A DNA stretch of 42,079 bases from WTJY01 sp045105475 (GCA_045105475.1 JBGCDP010000259.1:1-42079); one strand, 5' to 3'. Shown: positions 16,729-25,608, numbered from the stretch's first letter. Program-made: numbers and translations. The notes: a model not told the origin generated them from the letters alone.

Positions 16729-19158
16729 ATGGGAATAAACGAAATCCTGACTTGGTTAATCCCAGCAGGCCCACTCCTTGCTTTTGTCATTATCATTCTC
16801 TATGCCAAAAGAAATGCGGTTGCAAGCTTTGCGATTGCGTGGGCGGGCATTCTAACTGCTCTCGTACTTAGCTGGATAGTCTTCTTTGGTGTGGCCAGTG
16901 ACTTTCTCACGGACCTCCATGAATTTGAAGCAAACCCAGTTCGAGTGGCAAGTTCAGTCGCGTGGTTACCTATTGGTGATTACTATGCTGAACCTACAGG
17001 TGCCGCTTTTGAGCATTCTGCGGATGCTGGACACAGCGAAGAGGCTGACTCACATGGTGAAGAAGCGGATTCGCATGGCGAAGAAACTGACTCACACGGG
17101 GAAGCTGCCGATGACCATGGTGGGCATGCTTGGGTTCCGGCCGAAAATCAATCTGGAAACTGGTTCCGGATTGGTGTGTCAGTCGACCCGTTAAACGCTG
17201 TCATGCTTTTCATGGTGCCGTTTGCCGTCTTCATGATCTTTATCTACTCAGTTGGCTACCATAACTTTGGTAAAGAACCGGGTGCGATACTGGGTATCCC
17301 GAATCATGGGCAGCAAGAACCACTCTTCGGCCGCTTCTTTGCGATGATGAGCCTTTTTGCTGGCGCGATGTTGATTCTGGTTGTTTCAGACAACTTGCTC
17401 ACGATTTTCGTCGGTTGGGAGATTATGGGATTCTGCTCATACTCACTAATCGGTTTCTGGTACGCCCGAAGCTACGACGATCCAAAACGTACACCACCTC
17501 GTGAAGCATCTATTAAAGCATTTATGACCACCCGTATCGCAGACGTTGTTCTGTTGATGGGATTGGTCTTTTTCTACCAGCAGTTTGGCACGCTCAACTA
17601 TACAAGCGCGTTTCAGGCTGATTCGATCAAAGCTGCGATTGAGGGCTCTTCTTTTGGCGCAGTAGGCATCGGTATCATGGCGCTCATGATCTTCACTGGT
17701 ACGGTTGGTAAATCGGCCCAATGGCCATTCCACGTTTGGTTGCCAGACGCTATGGAAGGCCCAACACCTGTTTCTGCTGTGATTCATGCGGCAGCGATGG
17801 TTTCGGCCGGTATTTACTTGGCTCTCCGCATTTTTCCAATCATTGCAGTTGGGCTTGAAGCAACACCAATGGTTGGTTGGATCATTGCTGGTATTGGCGC
17901 ATTTACAGCCTTAATGGCAGCCACAATTGCACTGGCTCAAAACGACGTTAAAGGCGTTTTGGCCTACTCAACGATTTCACAGCTGGGCTTTATGGTTGCA
18001 GCGATCGGTGTGGGTGCTTATGTTGCGGCCGCGTTCCATTTAATTACACACGCATACTTCAAAGCTTTGCTCTTCATGTGTTCTGGTTCTGTTATTCACG
18101 GAATGGAGCATGGAGCAGAACATGTTCATGACCATCACAGCGACCCTCAAGACATGCGTCTGATGGGTGGCTTAAAGGACAAGATGCCGATTACTTACAT
18201 GGCATTTTTGATTGGTGGTCTGGCTTTGTCAGGATTCCCGTTGGTAACGGCCGGATTCTGGTCTAAAGACGAAATTTTTGCTGATGCTTGGTACAACTGG
18301 TCACACGATGGCAACCCAATCGGTTTGATGGTTTTCATCGTCCTATGTATCGCAGCCTTCTTGACCGCTTTCTACACGATGCGTCAAATCGCTTTGACAT
18401 TCGCAGGCAAGCCACGCAGCCCTCTCGCAGAGCATGCACATGAGAGTGACCGTTACATGACGACCCCACTTATCATCTTATCTGTGTTTGCAATTGGGGC
18501 TGGATGGGTTGGTATCCCTGATAACTTCTTGGGGACCGAAGCCAAAAGCGTCTTCTACAACTATTTCCATCACTTCATCGGTGCAACACTGTATACGCCG
18601 TTTGAAACGCTTTACGAAGCACATCTCATTCCACATAAAATCTTCACCTTGCCTTGGAACTGGGTTCCCCTTATCGCATCTGTTGTAGTTGCTTTAGGCG
18701 GCTTAGGACTAGGCTGGATGATGTACTGGCGCAAGCCACTTGAAGAAGGGGAAGAAGATCCGATGATTCGGATTCTGACACCACCTTTGTACAACTTCTT
18801 GCAAGACAAATGGCGTTGGGACGAGCTTTATGAAGTGGTATTTGTTAAACCAACTGTGTACTTCTCAGAAGAAATTGTTGGCAAATTAATTGATGGCACC
18901 ATCATCGACGGCATTTTGCACGGTACCGCCAAAGTGTTCTACACCTTAGGCAACTGGTCTAAGAACACAGAGAGTGCTGTGTTTGGTGATGGGGTTGACT
19001 GGGTCACATTCAAGATCCGCGACATGGCTAAGGAACTGCGTTCATTCCAAAGCGGTAAGATTCAAGAGTACGCTCTGATGTCTGCTTTGATTACGTTTGT
19101 CTTCTCAGCATTCTTTATCCTTCTACGCTCCGGTGTCCTTAACGGCATCCTAAACTGA
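16729..19158 (+). CDS. nuoL: NADH-quinone oxidoreductase subunit L, extended
   Basis: The distal antiporter-like subunit of complex I, 809 residues against about 613 in E. coli. Core proton-pumping residues are present: Glu231 in FVGWEIMGFCSY and Lys328 in TVGKSAQWPFH, followed by LPDAMEGPTPVSALIH-type sequence. Two parts explain the extra length. An N-terminal external loop (about residues 85-145) holds four copies of a His-Asp-Glu-rich heptapeptide. The C-terminal amphipathic lateral helix, after VFVKP, is about 25 residues longer than usual, the surplus lying around residues 742-769. A longer lateral helix is what is needed to span an additional NuoM, and two nuoM genes follow. A further His-rich stretch occurs in the loop near residues 462-475. 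Confidence 0.96.
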   Translation: MGINEILTWLIPAGPLLAFVIIILYAKRNAVASFAIAWAGILTALVLSWIVFFGVASDFLTDLHEFEANPVRVASSVAWLPIGDYYAEPTGAAFEHSADAGHSEEADSHGEEADSHGEETDSHGEAADDHGGHAWVPAENQSGNWFRIGVSVDPLNAVMLFMVPFAVFMIFIYSVGYHNFGKEPGAILGIPNHGQQEPLFGRFFAMMSLFAGAMLILVVSDNLLTIFVGWEIMGFCSYSLIGFWYARSYDDPKRTPPREASIKAFMTTRIADVVLLMGLVFFYQQFGTLNYTSAFQADSIKAAIEGSSFGAVGIGIMALMIFTGTVGKSAQWPFHVWLPDAMEGPTPVSAVIHAAAMVSAGIYLALRIFPIIAVGLEATPMVGWIIAGIGAFTALMAATIALAQNDVKGVLAYSTISQLGFMVAAIGVGAYVAAAFHLITHAYFKALLFMCSGSVIHGMEHGAEHVHDHHSDPQDMRLMGGLKDKMPITYMAFLIGGLALSGFPLVTAGFWSKDEIFADAWYNWSHDGNPIGLMVFIVLCIAAFLTAFYTMRQIALTFAGKPRSPLAEHAHESDRYMTTPLIILSVFAIGAGWVGIPDNFLGTEAKSVFYNYFHHFIGATLYTPFETLYEAHLIPHKIFTLPWNWVPLIASVVVALGGLGLGWMMYWRKPLEEGEEDPMIRILTPPLYNFLQDKWRWDELYEVVFVKPTVYFSEEIVGKLIDGTIIDGILHGTAKVFYTLGNWSKNTESAVFGDGVDWVTFKIRDMAKELRSFQSGKIQEYALMSALITFVFSAFFILLRSGVLNGILN
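17041..17124 (+). repeat. Four 21-base coding repeats in nuoL
   Basis: Four consecutive seven-residue units occupy NuoL residues 105-132: EADSHGE, EADSHGE, ETDSHGE and AADDHGG. Each keeps one histidine flanked by acidic residues, and the codons differ between units, so the protein pattern is maintained while the DNA has drifted. The loop is predicted to face the outside, where it could bind divalent metal or protons. Confidence 0.8.
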
Positions 19159-19166
19159 TTTTTATG

Positions 19167-19206
19167 ACGATTTTGAATTGCGATTTCATCGTTAATCAAA
19201 AATCGT
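19167..19206 (+). repeat. Inverted repeat between nuoL and nuoM
   Basis: ACGATTTTGA (19167-19176) pairs with TCAAAAATCGT (19196-19206) with one extra base, enclosing a smaller CGAT-TTC-ATCG hairpin. There is no T-run after it, so it is more likely an RNA-processing or stabilising structure than a terminator. Several further ATCG-rich words follow in the same 77-base spacer. Confidence 0.45.
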
Positions 19207-19235
19207 AAATCGACAATCGTTACAGGTAATTTTTT

Positions 19236-20810
19236 ATGGACTGGTTAATCGACAATATCGTCACACTAACCATATTTGTACCCACAATTCTTGGACTTAT
19301 CCTCTTCTTAATTCCTGAAGATGAAGTCTGGGTGATTCGTCGGGCTGCATTTGTCTTCAGTCTTGTGCCTCTTGCACTGGTTCTGACGATGTGGTTTATA
19401 TGGGCAGATAGCTATCGGATCGATCCGACGTTTCAGTTCCAACAGCAGGCAGAATGGTTCACGGCAATCGGCTCCAGCTACCATGTTGGAGTTGACGGCA
19501 TCAGCTTACCTTTGATGCTGTTGACGGCCGTGCTTATACCTTTGGGTATCTTGGCCTCATTTGGAATCACAGAGAGAGTGAAAACTTTCATGACCCTCAT
19601 GTTGTTGATGGAAACAACAATGTTTGGTCTTTTCGGCTCTCTTGACCTGATGATCTTCTTCATTTTCTGGGAATTGAGCTTGGTTCCGATTTACTTTCTT
19701 GTTCGGATTTGGGGCGGGGCTGATCGTCAATACGCGTCGTTTAAATTCTTTATTTACACGATGGCAGGTTCGCTCGGCCTTCTGCTTTCGATTCAGCTAA
19801 TCGGAATTTCAGCGGGTACCTTTGACATCCCCGAACTTTATAACGTTTGGGTCAGCATGGACCCTCTCGAGTTTGCTAGAAGCACTGGATTAAATCTTTC
19901 CCTAGTTAAAACACTTGCTTACTGGGCTTTCTTTATCGCCTTTGCGATCAAAGTTCCTATCTGGCCTTTCCACACATGGTTGCCAGACGCTCATACGCAA
20001 GCGCCAACGGCCGGGTCAATGATGCTGGCTGGTGTTTTGCTTAAGTTAGGCGCATATGGCTTCATCCGTTTGGTGATTCCTTTGTTCCCAGAAATGGCGA
20101 TGCAGACCGCTGGTGTTTTAGCCACGTTAGGTGCGATAAGCATTGTTCTTGGTGGCTATGCTGCTTTTGGACAGTGGGACTTTAAACGCTTAGTCGCTTA
20201 CTCATCAATTAATCACATGGGATTTGTTGTCTTGGGAATTGCGGTGATGGCTTATAGCTATGGCAAAGCGGTACTGCCTGGTGCTGGTGGACTTGATCCA
20301 GCTCAAACTCATGATGCGATTATTGCAACCAACGGTGCTGTCTTTCAAATGATCAATCATGGTCTATCGTCGGCCGGGATGTTCTTCCTCGTTGGTGTGA
20401 TCTATGAACGAGCCCATACTCGTGACTTAAAACGATTTGGTGGGATTTGGTCACTGTTGCCACTTTACGGCGGTATTTTGATCTTTACCAGTATGGCGTC
20501 ACTCGGCCTACCAGGGCTAAATGGCTTTGTTGGTGAGTTTATGATTACTCGCGGTGCTTGGGGACCATTCTACTGGCAAGTTGCTTTTTCAATGATCGGC
20601 CTTCTAATGACCGGTGCATATATATTGAAAGGGATTGGCGAAGTGCTGCATGGCCCTACCAAAGCGGAATGGGTTGGGCACCTTGAGCCAATGACCTTTA
20701 CTGAACACTGCGTTATCTGGCCACTTATGGCTATGATGCTGATCCTCGGAATCTGGCCTCAGGCGATTCTGGCAATTATTAACGATACTGTTTTACATTT
20801 TTTTAGTTAG
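19236..20810 (+). CDS. nuoM: NADH-quinone oxidoreductase subunit M, first copy
   Basis: A 524-residue antiporter-like complex I subunit of ordinary NuoM length. The charged residues of the proton channel are all present: the helix-5 glutamate in FFIFWELSLVPIYF, Lys239 of helix 7 in AFAIKVPIWPFHTW, the helix-8 lysine in AGVLLKLGAYGF, and the helix-12 glutamate in NGFVGEFMI. The signature LPDAHTQAPTAGS is intact. It lies between nuoL and a second, clearly divergent nuoM, with 65 bases before the latter. This copy is the canonical one by residue content. Confidence 0.96.
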   Translation: MDWLIDNIVTLTIFVPTILGLILFLIPEDEVWVIRRAAFVFSLVPLALVLTMWFIWADSYRIDPTFQFQQQAEWFTAIGSSYHVGVDGISLPLMLLTAVLIPLGILASFGITERVKTFMTLMLLMETTMFGLFGSLDLMIFFIFWELSLVPIYFLVRIWGGADRQYASFKFFIYTMAGSLGLLLSIQLIGISAGTFDIPELYNVWVSMDPLEFARSTGLNLSLVKTLAYWAFFIAFAIKVPIWPFHTWLPDAHTQAPTAGSMMLAGVLLKLGAYGFIRLVIPLFPEMAMQTAGVLATLGAISIVLGGYAAFGQWDFKRLVAYSSINHMGFVVLGIAVMAYSYGKAVLPGAGGLDPAQTHDAIIATNGAVFQMINHGLSSAGMFFLVGVIYERAHTRDLKRFGGIWSLLPLYGGILIFTSMASLGLPGLNGFVGEFMITRGAWGPFYWQVAFSMIGLLMTGAYILKGIGEVLHGPTKAEWVGHLEPMTFTEHCVIWPLMAMMLILGIWPQAILAIINDTVLHFFS

Positions 20811-20875
20811 TTAGATCTTTTGGGTCAGCTGTTTTATACGCTGGCCACATAATAATCTGACAGTCTGAACGTCTT

Positions 20876-22534
20876 ATGGAAAATTTTCCTTTTCTAGCAG
20901 TTATTACACTCTCACCGATTGTGACGGCTATCATCATTTTGTTGATGCCAGAAGAGCGTGGTGAGAATGCGAAAATGCTGGCGCTAGGTACAATGATTCT
21001 CGGGTTGGTTTTATCAGCTTGGGTTTACTTCTCGTATCTTGGCAATCTCCCACCATCTGAAGCCCTTTGGGAACAAAAGCTCCGCTTTGTTGAAGAATTA
21101 CCGTGGATTGAATCCATCGGCTTTTCTTGGATTGCAGGTGTTGATGGGATGAGCGCTACGTTGGTCTTCCTAACCGCATTGGTAGGATTAGGTGGCACCC
21201 TCATTTCATGGGGTATCTCCGATCGGCCGCGTGAGTTCTACGCCTTCTTTATGCTTCTAGTCGCGGGTGTCCACGGTGTATTTATCGCTGTTGACGCTTT
21301 GATGCTTTTCTTCTTCTACGAATTAGCCGTGCTTCCTATGTACGTCATGATCGTTATTTGGGGATGGAAAGAGCGTCGCGAATATGCAGCAATGAAGCTG
21401 TCCCTTTATCTTTTGATCGGTTCATTTGTAGCGATTATCGGATTCCTGGTTCTTTATTTCCAGATGGATCAATATGTTGGTTTCCGCACCTTTGACCTTC
21501 GGGTTTGGGCAGAGATCGATTTCGCGACAGATTTACAGATTTTATGGTTCATGCCAATCTTTATAGGCTTTATTGTCTTAGCTGGTATGTTCCCATTCCA
21601 CAACTGGTCGCCCGATGGCCATGTGGCTGCACCTACGGCCGTTTCAATGATTCATGCCGGTGTACTAATGAAGCTGGGAGCATATGCTGCCATGCGCATG
21701 GGTATCCAACTGCTGCCAGAAGGTGCAGTATTCTGGATGCCTTTCATCATAGTACTCACAACGATCAACGTCGTTTATGGTGCCTTAATCGCCATGCGTC
21801 AGCGTGATATGAAGTACATGATCGGCTACTCATCTGTAAGTCATATGGGTCTGGTCGTAATGGGCTTTGCTACACTGACACTGAACGGCATGATTGGTGC
21901 TGGTATCCAGATGGTGAGCCATGGAATCATGACGGCACTCTTCTTTACCATTGTTGGTGTGATTTATGATCGGGCACACACTCGTAACTTGGATGATTTG
22001 AGCGGTATGCTCAAGGTGCTTCCTTGGGCTGGTGTGGCGTTCATGATTAGCTCTCTAGTTTCAATGGGCATGCCGGGTCTTTCTGGGTTTGTTGCTGAAT
22101 TCCCGATTTTCATGGGGATATGGGAAGGCAATGCTCTAAACTTTGCTGCAAATGGTGGTCCTTACACCGCTTTTAATCTTAATCCAGCTAGCTTTTACCG
22201 TATTGTCGCTTTGCTCTCAGTATTGGGCATCATCTTTACGGCCGCTTATCTGCTAAGAGCTGTCTCATCTGTGTTCTTTGGTGAATACGATGAAGATGCT
22301 TGGCACGATATGAAACCTAGTAAACCAATCGATCGCTTCGTGATGGTTTTGTTCGTCTTTTGTATGGTTGCAATCGGCGTCTTCCCACAAGTTATCGCAC
22401 CCATCGTTGAGTCTGGAATGGAACCGATCATGGTTCGTGTTCAGGATGCGATGGTTACTACTTCAAATATGTCGGCCGCTGAGCTGGCCCAAGATGCTGC
22501 TCAAAGCATCGCACGTGTACTTGGAGGTTCTTAA
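20876..22534 (+). CDS. nuoM: NADH-quinone oxidoreductase subunit M, second copy lacking TM7 Lys
   Basis: A 552-residue NuoM paralogue. The helix-5 glutamate (Glu149 in FFFYELAVLPMY), helix-8 lysine (Lys266 in AGVLMKLGAYAAMR) and helix-12 glutamate (Glu408 in GFVAEFPIF) are kept. The helix-7 region reads FIVLAGMFPFHNW, where the first copy has FAIKVPIWPFHTW, so the channel lysine (E. coli Lys234) is replaced by Leu235. The adjoining LPDAH motif has become SPDGH. Divergence from the first copy shows an old duplication, not an assembly artefact. The ATG of nuoN overlaps its stop by one base. It probably sits as a fourth antiporter-like block in the membrane arm. Confidence 0.95.
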   Translation: MENFPFLAVITLSPIVTAIIILLMPEERGENAKMLALGTMILGLVLSAWVYFSYLGNLPPSEALWEQKLRFVEELPWIESIGFSWIAGVDGMSATLVFLTALVGLGGTLISWGISDRPREFYAFFMLLVAGVHGVFIAVDALMLFFFYELAVLPMYVMIVIWGWKERREYAAMKLSLYLLIGSFVAIIGFLVLYFQMDQYVGFRTFDLRVWAEIDFATDLQILWFMPIFIGFIVLAGMFPFHNWSPDGHVAAPTAVSMIHAGVLMKLGAYAAMRMGIQLLPEGAVFWMPFIIVLTTINVVYGALIAMRQRDMKYMIGYSSVSHMGLVVMGFATLTLNGMIGAGIQMVSHGIMTALFFTIVGVIYDRAHTRNLDDLSGMLKVLPWAGVAFMISSLVSMGMPGLSGFVAEFPIFMGIWEGNALNFAANGGPYTAFNLNPASFYRIVALLSVLGIIFTAAYLLRAVSSVFFGEYDEDAWHDMKPSKPIDRFVMVLFVFCMVAIGVFPQVIAPIVESGMEPIMVRVQDAMVTTSNMSAAELAQDAAQSIARVLGGS

Positions 22535-24000
22535 TGGTCACCTCTTATTTGGCTATCTTACCGGAACTGATTCTTATCCTTCTTGCCGCAGTTGTTCTGG
22601 TTTACGGCCGTCACCCTAAAGGTGATGTGAAGCGAAATGTTGGTCTGATGACGGCATGGGGTGCTTTGGCAGCTCTCGTCGTAACAATTGGCATTTCGTG
22701 GCTGGGTGTTCCTGGCCCTCAATCAGAGGAGTTATGGGGCGGTATGTTCCGCAACGATGGGATCACGATGGTCTTCCGCACGATGTTTATTGCGGCGACA
22801 ATGCTTACTGCGATGCTCACGGTAGATGTGAAACGGCTTCAACATGGTGAATACTATGCTCTGATGTTGTTGGCAACGGTTGGATTCAACTTAATGGCGG
22901 CGGCTGGCGATCTCATCATGCTATATCTGGCACTTGAGACGGTTAGTATTGCTTTCTATATCCTAGCTGCTTTTGCAACGGATGATCGACGTTCTCCTGA
23001 AGCCGGTATTAAATACTTTGTCTACGGCGCATTTGCTTCTGTTGTGATGCTGTATGGCATGAGCTTTTTATATGGCTTAACAAACGAGACGAATATCCAA
23101 GCGGTAGCGGAGGCTGTCTCTAGTGGAATAATAATTAACGGTGTTTCTGGAGAAGGCCTGCTTGTTTTAGCTTCGGTTCTAGTCATCGCTGGATTTGGCT
23201 TTAAAGTTTCGGCCGTTCCTTTCCACTTTTGGTCATTGGACGTTTATGAAGGTGCTCCGACAAGTACAACTGCATTGTTATCAACCGCTTCGAAAGCGGC
23301 CGGTTTTTCGGTCTTTTTGCGCTTGTTTATGTCAGGGACTTTTGGTGCACCAAGCCAAGACAACTGGTACACGATTATCGTTATCATGGCGATCTTCTCC
23401 CTTGTACTCGGAAACTTTGGCGCATTTTGGCAAACGAATATCAAAAGACTTCTGGCTTATTCTGGTATCGGTCAGGCTGGCTACTTGTTAATTGCTTTAG
23501 CCACATACACGCCTGATGGTGCTGGCAGTATTCTCTTCTATCTGTATATGTACATGTTCACCAATATCGCAGCCTTTGGCGTGATTATTTTGGTTAGCAA
23601 CGTGACCGGATCAGACGAGATATCTGACTTAAATGGACTTAGTCGTCGTAACCCGTGGCTAGCAGTTGTCATGCTCTTCTCGTTGCTTTCGTTAGGTGGT
23701 ATTCCACCTGCCGCTGGCTTCTTTGGTAAGTTCTTCATATTTAAAGCTGCAGTTGAAGCTGGAAATTGGCAGTTAGCTTTGTTCGGTATTGTGATGGCCT
23801 TTATTGCGCTGTTCTATTACCTAAATGTGATTAAAGCGATCTATCTTTATCGTAATGAAGATGAGTCGCCACTCCCTGTATCTCGTGTTGCTGGGTTTGC
23901 ATTGGCGATCTGCACAATTGGAATTTTATGGTTAGGCGTTGTACCTGGCCAAATATTTGATTGGACACTTTCGGCCGCTCAAGCTTATTTCACTGGGTAA
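22534..24000 (+). CDS. nuoN: NADH-quinone oxidoreductase subunit N
   Basis: A 488-residue antiporter-like subunit that sits next to NuoK in complex I; the length is normal. The helix-5 glutamate is in YLALETVSIAFYIL, the helix-7 lysine in FGFKVSAVPFHFW, and the helix-8 lysine in STASKAAGF. SLDVYEGAPTSTTA matches the NuoN version of the loop signature. It starts on the last base of the second nuoM stop codon (TAATG). It ends the nuo operon: a stem-loop and a new promoter-like sequence follow before the ATP synthase genes. Confidence 0.96.
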   Translation: MVTSYLAILPELILILLAAVVLVYGRHPKGDVKRNVGLMTAWGALAALVVTIGISWLGVPGPQSEELWGGMFRNDGITMVFRTMFIAATMLTAMLTVDVKRLQHGEYYALMLLATVGFNLMAAAGDLIMLYLALETVSIAFYILAAFATDDRRSPEAGIKYFVYGAFASVVMLYGMSFLYGLTNETNIQAVAEAVSSGIIINGVSGEGLLVLASVLVIAGFGFKVSAVPFHFWSLDVYEGAPTSTTALLSTASKAAGFSVFLRLFMSGTFGAPSQDNWYTIIVIMAIFSLVLGNFGAFWQTNIKRLLAYSGIGQAGYLLIALATYTPDGAGSILFYLYMYMFTNIAAFGVIILVSNVTGSDEISDLNGLSRRNPWLAVVMLFSLLSLGGIPPAAGFFGKFFIFKAAVEAGNWQLALFGIVMAFIALFYYLNVIKAIYLYRNEDESPLPVSRVAGFALAICTIGILWLGVVPGQIFDWTLSAAQAYFTG

Positions 24001-24003
24001 AAT

Positions 24004-24037
24004 CTAGCTTGCAGTTAAAATAGTACTGCCAGGCTAG
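24004..24037 (+). terminator. Stem-loop after nuoN
   Basis: CTAGC-GCAGT (24004-24008, 24011-24015) pairs with ACTGC-GCTAG (24025-24029, 24033-24037), with small internal bulges and a nine-base loop. A six-T run comes only at 24048-24053, so termination may be partial. It marks the boundary between nuo and atp genes. Confidence 0.4.
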
Positions 24038-24086
24038 TTGTGTCCGGTTTTTTACAAGGTAACGGTAAAATTCCTTCGATTGTGCA

Positions 24087-24114
24087 TTGCTTCACAAAAG
24101 CGACCTGATACAAT
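24087..24114 (+). promoter_or_regulatory. Sigma-70-like promoter for the atp operon
   Basis: TTGCTT (24087-24092) and TACAAT (24109-24114) are 16 bases apart; the -10 matches consensus in five of six positions. Transcription would begin near 24121, just before the GTG proposed for the first atp gene. This supports separate transcription of nuo and atp. Confidence 0.5.
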
Positions 24115-24136
24115 ATGTAGGAATCTACAATTTTTA

Positions 24137-24439
24137 GTGTCTCAAAAAACGAACATTAACCAATCAATACAAGTTGCAAACACAATCGGCCAAGTCGGTT
24201 GTGTCATTGGCTTTGTCGCAATCATTATCATCGCAGCCGCTTTTGGTGCCGGAACGCTTATCGACCGGTGGATGGACAATGAGCGTCAATGGGCAACTAT
24301 AATTCTAATGCTTGGCAGCTTTCCCATTACGCTTTATGCGATGATTCAGATTAGTCTGAGAACAATGGCAAGAGCAAATGCGAAAGTCGAGCAATTAAAA
24401 CAATCTCAAATCGCTCAAGAGGATAATCTTAAAGAATGA
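24137..24439 (+). CDS. AtpI/AtpZ-like ATP synthase accessory protein
   Basis: About 100 residues from a GTG at 24137 (MSQKTNINQSI...). An upstream in-frame TTG at 24038 would overlap the promoter and add a hydrophilic leader unlike the family. Two membrane helices are visible: VGCVIGFVAIIIIAAAFGAG followed by TLIDRWMD, and WATIILMLGSFPITLYAMI. The GxLIDRW turn between the helices is the AtpZ/AtpI pattern. Proteins of this family sit at the front of ATP synthase operons and help c-ring assembly or magnesium supply. The gene overlaps atpB by four bases (ATGA). The exact start is uncertain because the best purine-rich site (AGGA) is rather far upstream. Confidence 0.75.
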   Translation: MSQKTNINQSIQVANTIGQVGCVIGFVAIIIIAAAFGAGTLIDRWMDNERQWATIILMLGSFPITLYAMIQISLRTMARANAKVEQLKQSQIAQEDNLKE

Positions 24440-25608
24440 AAAAAAGATATTTAGCAATCCCAGCGGTAATCGTGCTCATTTTAATGAGCTTTCCCTTTGC
24501 CAGTTACATTGCACCAGTTCGGCCGTTTATTCAGCTACCTGGTGAGTGTTACCCTGGAACCATCGGTATGTTTGGAAACAGTGTGCTTTCTCCAAATTGC
24601 TGGACCAATACATTTACCTCAAGTTTGGTCGCTTGGTTAATCGTGTTGATTATTGGGTTTTCCTTGCGGGCTAGGTCTCGCACGGCTGATGAAGTGCCAA
24701 CCGGTTTTTACAACTTCTTTGAGATGGTTGTAGAAGGTGCATTTGGCTTTGTGGAAAATATCTCTGGAACGAAAAAAGCCCGTGATTTTTTCCCTTACTT
24801 CATGACTTACATCCTGATCATTCTGGTTTCGAACTGGATGGGATTGGTTCCTGGAGTGGATAGTATCGGTTTATGGGAACATAAACCCTTCTTCGAAGAA
24901 GAAAAGCGTGTGCTTGAATTGGAAGCTGAAGGAGTATCCCACAAAGAAGCCTTGGAAATCGTTCACGAAGAGCATTTGTTTGATGAGGTAGACAAAAAGA
25001 ATAAAGGCGATTTACGTGATGGCCAATATCTTTTGATTCGCTCAACAAATACAGATGAGAATGCAGCTGTCCAGACGATGGACCATCTTCCCGGTGCGCA
25101 TGGTGAAGCAGCTGAGCTCGAAGGTAAGTGGGGACGGAACCCTGAAGCGGCCGACTGGACTATCGTTCCATTTTTCCGTCCTGCAGCAACTGACTTAAAC
25201 ATGACCCTTGCATTCGCTCTGATAGCGATGGTGATGGTTTATTATTTCGGTTTCAAGTACCTAGGTGCACGTGCCTATTTGGCAAAATTCTTCCCATTCA
25301 TCGGGAAGGGATTTGGTGCAGAAGTTGCAGCTAATCCGATTCGTGTAATTGACGTAGCGGTAGGTTTACTTGAGTTTGTCGGTGACATTTCAAAGATTAT
25401 CTCATTTGCCTTCCGTCTTCTTGGTAACATTTTTGCTGGTATGGTTCTCCTTTTCGTAATGGCGTTCCTACTACCAGCTGCGAACATCGTCTTCTATGGT
25501 CTTGAGTTCTTTGTGGGTCTCATCCAAGCATTGGTATTCGCACTCTTAATGGTTATCTTTATGAATGGTGCAACCGAGGCTCATGGCCACGGGGATGACC
25601 ACCACTAA
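24436..25608 (+). CDS. atpB: ATP synthase Fo subunit a, with large external insertion
   Basis: A 390-residue subunit a, the stator half-channel protein of Fo. The essential arginine lies in AFRLLGNIFAGM, and the last helix holds LIQALVFALLMVIFMNG with the conserved glutamine. The protein is over 100 residues longer than E. coli subunit a. Most of the excess is a charged segment at about residues 145-240, between GLVPGVDSIG and FFRPAATDLNMTLA. By the E. coli topology this is a periplasmic loop. The C-terminus ends in a short His-Asp tail (HGHGDDHH). The start overlaps the previous gene by four bases. Confidence 0.95.
   Translation: MKKRYLAIPAVIVLILMSFPFASYIAPVRPFIQLPGECYPGTIGMFGNSVLSPNCWTNTFTSSLVAWLIVLIIGFSLRARSRTADEVPTGFYNFFEMVVEGAFGFVENISGTKKARDFFPYFMTYILIILVSNWMGLVPGVDSIGLWEHKPFFEEEKRVLELEAEGVSHKEALEIVHEEHLFDEVDKKNKGDLRDGQYLLIRSTNTDENAAVQTMDHLPGAHGEAAELEGKWGRNPEAADWTIVPFFRPAATDLNMTLAFALIAMVMVYYFGFKYLGARAYLAKFFPFIGKGFGAEVAANPIRVIDVAVGLLEFVGDISKIISFAFRLLGNIFAGMVLLFVMAFLLPAANIVFYGLEFFVGLIQALVFALLMVIFMNGATEAHGHGDDHH

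Noticed and set aside
17030..17130. CRISPR-like short repeats in nuoL
   Set aside because: The 21-base units are contiguous, in frame and diverged at codon third positions, so they are a protein repeat.
19236..22534. Two nuoM genes as an assembly duplication
   Set aside because: The two proteins differ throughout, including key residues and length, so they are genuine paralogues.
24038..24136. Long TTG-started version of the first atp gene
   Set aside because: It would place 33 extra codons over the -35/-10 sequence and give a leader unlike AtpI/AtpZ proteins.
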